64,000 nucleotides of DNA from Pseudoflavonifractor sp. GTDB taxonomy: Bacteria > Bacteroidota > Bacteroidia > Bacteroidales > Muribaculaceae. The stretch covers positions 1,221,481 through 1,285,480 of the forward strand of contig JAMPAQ010000001.1 in assembly GCA_023667145.1 (NCBI GenBank), read 5' to 3'. The notes beneath the pieces are model-generated. The model had not been told where the DNA came from, ran no database searches, and saw only the letters and a program-made list of their open reading frames with translations. Position numbers and translations under genes: made by a program. Below, one piece after another: positions 58,351 to 64,000 of the stretch (the stretch's first letter is position 1; every line of letters starts with the position of its first letter).

Positions 58351-59685
58351 ATGAAAAAAATAAGGCTAAAAAAAGGTCTTGACATCAAAATCGAGGGAGG
58401 TATAACGTCAACCGACATCGTCGGGACTACCCCCGACACGGCTGCTGTCGTGCCGGACGATTTCCCCGGACTCGTACCCAAGCCATGCGTCAAGCCCGGC
58501 GACCGGGTCAAAGCCGGCGAGGCGCTGATTCATGACAAGATGAGAGAGGATATAAACATCGTTTCACCCGTGGACGGAACCGTCGAGGCGGTCGTCAGAG
58601 GCGAGCGCCGTAAGCTGCTCGCGGTGACCGTCAAGCCCGACAACACCTCGACCGAGGCCGTCAAGCATGACACCTACATATCCACGGCTGAGTCAGTCAA
58701 GGCGCTGATGAGACGGTCGGGGCTGTGGGTACTGCTGCGCCAACGTCCCTATGACATAATCCCGGGAGATGACACTCCGCGTGACATATTTGTCACCGCA
58801 TTTGACTCTGCTCCTCTCGCGCCCGACCTGAGCCTGATGGTCGGAGGCTCACCTACGGCCCTCGCCGTTGCCGTGAGAGCGCTGCGGATCGTCACCACCG
58901 GCAAGGTGTACATAGGCGTATCCCCGAAGACCACCATCCCCCCGGTCGAGGGAGCGGAGATGGTCATGTTTGAGGGACCTCACCCCGCCGGGCTTCCCGG
59001 CATACAGGCGGCCAATATCCGTCCTGTCAACAAGGGCGAGACAATATGGACGCTCGACATCATCACCCTATGGCGCCTCGGACGGCTGATCGAGACCGGC
59101 ATCATGCCCCAGACGGCGACAGTGGCCGTCACCGGGTCAGAGGTCATCACCCCACGCTATGTGTCAACCGTCATCGGAGCCGACCTGCGCTCGATAATAG
59201 GTAATGACATAAAGAAAGGCGACAAGCACCGCCGCATAATATCGGGCAACGTCCTGACAGGTGTCCACGAGAGTCTCGACGGCTACCTGCGCTATCCATA
59301 CCGTCAGGTCACGGTCATTCCCGAGGGGGATGATGTGGACGAGATGATGGGATGGGCATCGCTGTCACCGTCAAAGATGAGCGTCAGCCCCACTTTCCCC
59401 GGCCACTTCCTCAAACGTCGTTTTGCCCCTGACGCCCGCCTCAACGGAGGTCACCGCGCCTTGATAATGTCGGGAGAGTTTGACAAGGTACTCCCCATGG
59501 ACATTCTTCCCGAATATCTGCTAAAGGCGATAATCTCACGCGACATAGACAAGATGGAGGCACTTGGCATCTACGAGATAGCCCCCGAGGATATGGCACT
59601 GTGCGAGTATGTCGACACGTCTAAGACCGAGATACAGAAACTGATACGCGAGGGTCTCGACTATATGAGAAACGAGATGGCATGA
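58351..59685 (+). CDS. nqrA: Na+-translocating NADH:quinone reductase subunit A
   Basis: The protein has 444 residues from ATG 58351; an earlier in-frame start lies in the promoter. It starts IRLKKGLDIKIEGGITSTD and has the NqrA regions VVPDDFPGLVPKPCVKPGD, INIVSPVDGTVEAVVRGE and FPGHFLKRRFAPDA. It is the soluble cytoplasmic subunit of the six-subunit sodium pump. It is the first gene of the nqrABCDEF operon. Confidence 0.94.
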   Translation: MKKIRLKKGLDIKIEGGITSTDIVGTTPDTAAVVPDDFPGLVPKPCVKPGDRVKAGEALIHDKMREDINIVSPVDGTVEAVVRGERRKLLAVTVKPDNTSTEAVKHDTYISTAESVKALMRRSGLWVLLRQRPYDIIPGDDTPRDIFVTAFDSAPLAPDLSLMVGGSPTALAVAVRALRIVTTGKVYIGVSPKTTIPPVEGAEMVMFEGPHPAGLPGIQAANIRPVNKGETIWTLDIITLWRLGRLIETGIMPQTATVAVTGSEVITPRYVSTVIGADLRSIIGNDIKKGDKHRRIISGNVLTGVHESLDGYLRYPYRQVTVIPEGDDVDEMMGWASLSPSKMSVSPTFPGHFLKRRFAPDARLNGGHRALIMSGEFDKVLPMDILPEYLLKAIISRDIDKMEALGIYEIAPEDMALCEYVDTSKTEIQKLIREGLDYMRNEMA

Positions 59686-59717
59686 TGTCACAGGATAACT
59701 ACTAAACTTACAGGAAA

Positions 59718-60920
59718 TTGAAACCGCTTAGAAATTTTTTAGACCGCATAAGGCCGCAATTTGAGCCTGGAGGAAAGCTCCACGCCTTCCACTCCGTGTT
59801 TGACGGCATAGACACATTCCTATACACGCCACGCACGACATCAGCCTCGGGAGTACATATCCATGACAGCATGGACTCGAAGCGCACGATGATTATCGTC
59901 GTCATGGCACTGATGCCATGCCTGCTTTTTGGCATGTACAACACCGGCTACCAGCACTGGCTCGCCATCGGAGCATCCACTTTCCCGTTCTGGCAGCTGA
60001 TGGCCTACGGATTCCTTGCCGTGCTGCCACGCATCATCACGGCTTATATCGTCGGCCTCGGCATCGAGTTTACCGTTGCCCAGTGGCGCAAGGAGGAGAT
60101 ACAGGAGGGATTTCTCGTCTCGGGTATCCTGATACCGCTGATATGCCCTATTGAGACACCCATCTGGATGATTGCAGTAGCCACGGCATTCTCAGTGATA
60201 TTTGCCAAGGAAGTGTTTGGTGGCACCGGCTACAACATATTCAATGTAGCGTTGGTGACGCGTGCGTTCCTGTTTTTCGCCTATCCGGCCCACATGAGCG
60301 GCGACAAGGTATTTGTCGCCACGCAACCAATCTGCGGGCTGGGTAAGGGCAATGTCATCGACGGTTTCTCTGGGGCCACCCCCCTCGGAGAGATTGCCAC
60401 CAATGTCGGCGACACGCTGAAGTTGACAGGTGTCAACGGTAGCGACATCACCACCTGGGACGCGTTCCTTGGTCTTATCCCAGGCTCATTTGGAGAGACC
60501 TCCACACTGTGCATCCTCGTCGGCGGCATCATACTGATGCTCGCGGGGATAGCCTCATGGCGCATCATCCTGTCAGTGTTTGCCGGAGGTGTGGTCATGG
60601 GAGCCATAGCCCACGCGTTTGCCACGTCGCTCTACCCCGCGTCGCTGCTCAGCCCGCTCGACCAACTGTGTTACGGCGGATTTGCGTTTGCAGCCGTCTA
60701 TATGGCGACCGACCCGGTCACAGCAGCTCGCACCACAATAGGCAAATACATCTACGGATTTCTCATCGGCGTGATTGCCATATTGATCCGAGTCTATAAC
60801 AATGGATACCCCGAGGGTGCCATGCTCGCGGTACTGCTGATGAACGCGCTTGCCCCGCTCATAGACTACTGTGTCGTGAATGCCAACATACGCCGACGCT
60901 TACGCCGGGTCAACGCTTAA
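59718..60920 (+). CDS. nqrB: Na+-NQR subunit B
   Basis: The 400-residue protein has about nine or ten spans. Its covalent FMN site is GFSGATPLG with T221. Early features are LHAFHSVFDGIDTFLYTP and a HDSMDSKRTM segment. The start is TTG at 59718, preceded by AGGA; no ATG is closer to the N-terminal homology. It is the main sodium channel subunit and takes electrons from NqrC to NqrA and quinone. The gap after nqrA is 32 bp. Confidence 0.93.
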   Translation: MKPLRNFLDRIRPQFEPGGKLHAFHSVFDGIDTFLYTPRTTSASGVHIHDSMDSKRTMIIVVMALMPCLLFGMYNTGYQHWLAIGASTFPFWQLMAYGFLAVLPRIITAYIVGLGIEFTVAQWRKEEIQEGFLVSGILIPLICPIETPIWMIAVATAFSVIFAKEVFGGTGYNIFNVALVTRAFLFFAYPAHMSGDKVFVATQPICGLGKGNVIDGFSGATPLGEIATNVGDTLKLTGVNGSDITTWDAFLGLIPGSFGETSTLCILVGGIILMLAGIASWRIILSVFAGGVVMGAIAHAFATSLYPASLLSPLDQLCYGGFAFAAVYMATDPVTAARTTIGKYIYGFLIGVIAILIRVYNNGYPEGAMLAVLLMNALAPLIDYCVVNANIRRRLRRVNA

Positions 60921-60932
60921 CACTCCCATATC

Positions 60933-61631
60933 ATGAACAGACAAAGCAATACATACACCATCATCTACACGATAATACTCGTTGTCATCGTAGGAGCGGC
61001 ACTGGCTTGCACATCGCTCGCGCTCAAGCCACGCCAACAAGCCAACGCTGATGCCGACAAGATGAAACAGATACTCGCGTCGGCTCATATCACACCCGAC
61101 GCATCCAACGTAAAGGCAGACTTTGACCGTTACATCACCCGCAGCTTCATCGTTGACGCGACGGGCAATGAGGTCGCCGAAGACGCTTTCGCGGTAAACG
61201 TAGCCGAGCAGAGCAAGAAGCCGGTTGACAATCGTCTGATGCCGGTCTACGTGTGCCGCATTGATGGCGCGGATAAATACATATTGCCCGTATACGGAAC
61301 CGGTCTCTGGGGTCCGATATGGGGATATGTCGCGCTCGACAGCGACGGCTCGACTGTCTACGGAGCCTATTTTGCCCATCAGGGTGAGACTCCAGGTCTC
61401 GGAGCAGAGATAGAGAAGCCAGCATTCTCCAACCAGTTTGACGGCAAACGGATCTTTATCGACGGAGTGTTCAAGCCCATCGCAGTCGTGAAGGCCGGCC
61501 AGCAGCCGCTCAACGGCGAGGACTATGTCGATGCCATATCAGGAGGCACAATCACCTCCAAGGGCGTGCAGTCCATGCTCGACAACTGCCTGACGGGTTA
61601 TGACGCATTTCTAAGAAACCTAACAAAGTAA
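60933..61631 (+). CDS. nqrC: Na+-NQR subunit C
   Basis: The 232-residue protein has one N-terminal span (8-28) and a periplasmic FMN-binding domain. The covalent flavin site is DAISGGTITS (Thr206), the variant SGGT instead of the SGAT found in NqrB. It lies 12 bp after nqrB. It moves electrons between NqrF/D/E and NqrB. Confidence 0.93.
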   Translation: MNRQSNTYTIIYTIILVVIVGAALACTSLALKPRQQANADADKMKQILASAHITPDASNVKADFDRYITRSFIVDATGNEVAEDAFAVNVAEQSKKPVDNRLMPVYVCRIDGADKYILPVYGTGLWGPIWGYVALDSDGSTVYGAYFAHQGETPGLGAEIEKPAFSNQFDGKRIFIDGVFKPIAVVKAGQQPLNGEDYVDAISGGTITSKGVQSMLDNCLTGYDAFLRNLTK

Positions 61632-61643
61632 TCATCTGAAATC

Positions 61644-62273
61644 ATGGCAAACAGTAAGAATAAGAGCATATTGCTCAACCCGTTCTCCAAAAACAACCCC
61701 GTCATCGTACAGGTGCTTGGCATCTGCTCGGTACTCGCCGTGACAGCCAAACTCGAACCGGCTATCGTGATGGGCCTGTCGGTCATTGCCGTCCTGGCGT
61801 TCTCAAACGTGATCATATCATTGTTGCGCAACACCATTCCCAACAATATACGCATCATCGTGCAGTTGGTTGTGGTCGCCGGACTCGTCGTCATCGTCGA
61901 CCAGCTGCTCAAGGCGTTCGCATACGATGTCAGCAAGCAGCTGTCGGTATTCATCGGCCTCATCATCACCAACTGCATCCTGATGGGCCGTCTGGAGGCA
62001 TTTGCCCTTGGCAATAAACCGTGGCCGTCATTTCTCGACGGCATAGGCAACGGCGCGGGTTACGCCATCATACTGATAATCGTCGGATTTTTCCGCGAAC
62101 TGCTCGGCAGCGGCACGCTGCTCGGCGTGCAGATGGTTCCCGACTGGATGTATGAGGCGGGATATGTCAACAACGGACTCATGATACTTCCCCCGATGGC
62201 GCTTGTCACCGTAGCGTGCATCATATGGGTACACCGCATTTTCAACCCCGAATTACAGGAAGAACAGCAATAA
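61644..62273 (+). CDS. nqrD: Na+-NQR subunit D
   Basis: The 209-residue protein has six spans. Family features are NPVIVQVLGICSVLAVT, a Cys in span 1 that helps bind the NqrD/E iron-sulfur centre, IGLIITNCILMGRLEAFAL (second ligand Cys) and WPSFLDGIGNGAGYAIIL. It pairs with NqrE in the membrane core of the pump. It lies 12 bp after nqrC. Confidence 0.94.
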   Translation: MANSKNKSILLNPFSKNNPVIVQVLGICSVLAVTAKLEPAIVMGLSVIAVLAFSNVIISLLRNTIPNNIRIIVQLVVVAGLVVIVDQLLKAFAYDVSKQLSVFIGLIITNCILMGRLEAFALGNKPWPSFLDGIGNGAGYAIILIIVGFFRELLGSGTLLGVQMVPDWMYEAGYVNNGLMILPPMALVTVACIIWVHRIFNPELQEEQQ

Positions 62274-62285
62274 ACGACTAAAACG

Positions 62286-62903
62286 ATGGAAAATCTCAAT
62301 CTGTTCATACGGTCGATTTTTGTCGACAACATGATATTCGCCTACTTCTTGGGCATGTGCTCGTTCCTGGCCGTGTCAAAGAACGTGAAGACAGCCTTTG
62401 GCCTTGGCGTGGCCGTCACTTTCATGCTCGTGGTGTCGCTGCCGGTCAACTATCTGCTTGAGAACTATGTGCTCCGTGCCGGCGCCCTCCAGTGGCTTGG
62501 TCCCGAGTATGCCGATGTCGATCTCAGCTTTCTGTCCCTCATAATGTTTATCGCGGTGATCGCATCTATGACCCAACTTGTCGAGATGGCTGTCGAGAAG
62601 TTCAGCCCGGCTCTGTACGGGTCGCTCGGCATCTTCTTGCCGCTCATCGCCGTCAACTGTGCCATACTCGGCGGCTCGCTGTTCATGCAGCAACGCGACT
62701 TTGGCAGCGTGTGGACAGCCACATGTGCCGGAGCCGGATGGGGTCTCGGCTGGCTGCTCGCCATCGTCGCGATAGCCGCCATACGCGAGCGCCTCGCCGC
62801 CTACTCCAACATCCCCAAGCCCTTGCGCGGCATCGGCATAACATTCATACTCACGGGTCTCATGGGCATCGCATTCATGAGCTTCCTCGGCATAAAACTA
62901 TAA
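62286..62903 (+). CDS. nqrE: Na+-NQR subunit E
   Basis: The 205-residue protein has six spans. The cysteine-containing span is FAYFLGMCSFLAVSK, and the second is LPLIAVNCAILGGSLFMQ. The middle has MTQLVEMAVEKFSPALY. It is the inverted-topology partner of NqrD, sharing one 2Fe-2S centre. It lies 12 bp after nqrD. Confidence 0.94.
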   Translation: MENLNLFIRSIFVDNMIFAYFLGMCSFLAVSKNVKTAFGLGVAVTFMLVVSLPVNYLLENYVLRAGALQWLGPEYADVDLSFLSLIMFIAVIASMTQLVEMAVEKFSPALYGSLGIFLPLIAVNCAILGGSLFMQQRDFGSVWTATCAGAGWGLGWLLAIVAIAAIRERLAAYSNIPKPLRGIGITFILTGLMGIAFMSFLGIKL

Positions 62904-62909
62904 CGCCCT

Positions 62910-64000
62910 ATGACAACATTATCAGTAACAACAGCGACAATCGGAGCCGGGGTAATCATATTCCTGCTGATTACCCTCGTGCTCGTAGCCATATTGCTTG
63001 TAGCCAAGCGGTATCTCGTGAAGACCAGCGAGGTGCACATCATAATCAATGACGACAAGGGACTCGACGCACCCGCCGGGGCATCATTGCTGTCGACACT
63101 CGCCTCCGAGAACATCTTCCTGCCGTCGGCCTGCGGCGGCAAGGGTAGCTGTGCGCAATGCCGCGTGCAGGTGCTTGAAGGAGGCGGTGAGATACTGCCT
63201 ACCGAAAAAGTACATTTCTCGCGCAAGGAGATCAAAGACCATTGGAGGCTCGGATGTCAGGTAAAGGTAAAGGATGACCTGAAGATACAGGTGCCCGCGT
63301 CAGTCCTCGACATCAAGGAGTGGGAATGTACGGTCATATCCAACAAGAACGTGGCCACCTTTATCAAAGAGTTTATCGTCGCTCTCCCGCCGGGACAGCA
63401 CATGAACTTCATCCCCGGATCATACGCACAGATCAAGATACCCCCCTACTCCATCGACTACGACAAGGATATAGACAAGTCACTCATCGGGCCGGAGTAT
63501 CTGCCGTCCTGGGAAAAATTCGGACTGTTCACGCTCAAGTGCCGCAACACCGAGACAACTGTCCGGGCTTACTCGATGGCCAACTACCCCGCCGAGGGCG
63601 ACCGCATAATGCTCACCGTACGCATCGCCACGCCGCCGTTCAAGCCGAAACCACAGACGGGATTCATGGATGTCCCGCCCGGCATCGCCTCATCATACAT
63701 CTTCACCCTCAAGCCCGGTGACAAGGTGATAATGAGCGGCCCCTACGGAGACTTCCACCCGATTTTCGATTCAAAGAAGGAGATGATGTGGATTGGCGGT
63801 GGTGCCGGAATGGCCCCCTTGCGCTCCCAGATCATGCACATGACCAAGACGCTCAAGACCACCGACAGGAAGATGAACTATTTCTACGGCGCACGCGCAC
63901 TCAACGAGGTGTTCTATCTCGATGACTTCCTGAAACTCGAGAAAGAATTTCCCAACTTCAAGTTCCATCTCGCGCTCGACCGTCCCGACCCTGCCGCCGA
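62910..64000 (+). CDS. nqrF: Na+-NQR subunit F (cut by the window end)
   Basis: Residues 1-363 or so are present; the gene runs past the window, so the C-terminal NADH-binding end is missing. An N-terminal span (11-32) is followed by a 2Fe-2S ferredoxin domain with C75, C81, C84 and C116 (SACGGKGSCAQC, RLGCQ). The FAD domain starts RAYSMANYP. The NADH domain starts MWIGGGAGMAPLRSQI. It is the electron entry subunit that oxidises NADH. It lies 6 bp after the nqrE stop. Confidence 0.95.
   Translation, partial: MTTLSVTTATIGAGVIIFLLITLVLVAILLVAKRYLVKTSEVHIIINDDKGLDAPAGASLLSTLASENIFLPSACGGKGSCAQCRVQVLEGGGEILPTEKVHFSRKEIKDHWRLGCQVKVKDDLKIQVPASVLDIKEWECTVISNKNVATFIKEFIVALPPGQHMNFIPGSYAQIKIPPYSIDYDKDIDKSLIGPEYLPSWEKFGLFTLKCRNTETTVRAYSMANYPAEGDRIMLTVRIATPPFKPKPQTGFMDVPPGIASSYIFTLKPGDKVIMSGPYGDFHPIFDSKKEMMWIGGGAGMAPLRSQIMHMTKTLKTTDRKMNYFYGARALNEVFYLDDFLKLEKEFPNFKFHLALDRPDPAA

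Overview
The window reads as chromosomal DNA of a Bacteroidales bacterium, most like the Muribaculaceae or a close gut relative. The grounds are repeated promoters with the Bacteroidota -7 box TAnnTTTG, weak Shine-Dalgarno signals, and a typical gene set: BspA-like LRR protein with a C-terminal sorting domain, DUF4270 lipoprotein, short starch-synthase-like protein, DUF6249 lipoprotein beside an ECF sigma factor, ExbB-ExbD-ExbD-TonB, Na+-NQR, and a TPP-riboswitch thi operon. Species cannot be fixed from the sequence alone. No rRNA, CRISPR array, phage or intact insertion sequence is visible. The only mobile-element trace is a short REP-associated transposase remnant.

Layout. 1-2.1 kb: YtxH-like protein and a lipoprotein/ECF sigma/membrane-protein operon (minus). 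2.3 kb: tRNA-Cys. 2.5-8.5 kb: minus operon dsbD-mazG-hypothetical-topB-nudix-Cys-rich protein. 8.8-11.2 kb: starch-synthase-like protein, DUF4270 lipoprotein, tRNA-Thr. 11.3-12.4 kb: flippase-like membrane protein. 12.4-20 kb: minus glycan operon ugd-GT4-radical SAM/SPASM-GT4 ending in an M16 peptidase. 20.1-22.3 kb: plus operon GT2-phosphoribosyltransferase-HAD phosphatase. 22.3-27.9 kb: alaS, M23 peptidase, MerR regulator, MFS transporter. 28.1-31.2 kb: BspA-like LRR surface protein. 31.2-32.5 kb: 1.35 kb with no convincing gene, holding three diverged copies of a long promoter-plus-leader element. 32.5-39.8 kb: four-gene plus operon. 40-45 kb: PerM-like AI-2E family protein, DUF2007 protein, mltG, a NosR-like FMN-binding membrane protein, a nitroreductase/flavin-reductase fusion, tRNA-His and the transposase remnant. 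45.3-51.5 kb: TPP riboswitch and thiD-thiS-tenI/thiE-like-thiE-thiG-thiC-thiH. 51.6-54.4 kb: EamA transporter and ABC-F ATPase. 54.5-57.8 kb: exbB-exbD-exbD-tonB (minus). 58.3-64 kb: nqrABCDEF, with nqrF cut by the window end.

The most unusual part is 31.2-39.8 kb. A leader of about 370-400 nt starts at a TAnnTTTG promoter and precedes both the LRR surface protein gene and the divergent four-gene operon. A third, orphan copy lies between them with no gene behind it. The leader contains a 90-nt core with a closing stem, an internal 14-bp hairpin and a competing helix. The operon encodes a zinc ribbon-SPFH-like-coiled coil-zinc ribbon protein, a single-span protein with Sel1 repeats, a small secreted protein, and a cytoplasmic protein joining a HEPN-like motif (RNxxxH) to a C25/gingipain-type caspase-fold domain with a His/Cys dyad. 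I know of no described system with this composition. It is a candidate stress or defence module, but that role is inference.

The rest is mainly housekeeping: surface glycan synthesis, envelope energisation (NQR sodium pump, TonB motor), thiamine synthesis under TPP control, cell-wall remodelling (M23 peptidase, MltG) and nucleotide hygiene (MazG, Nudix).
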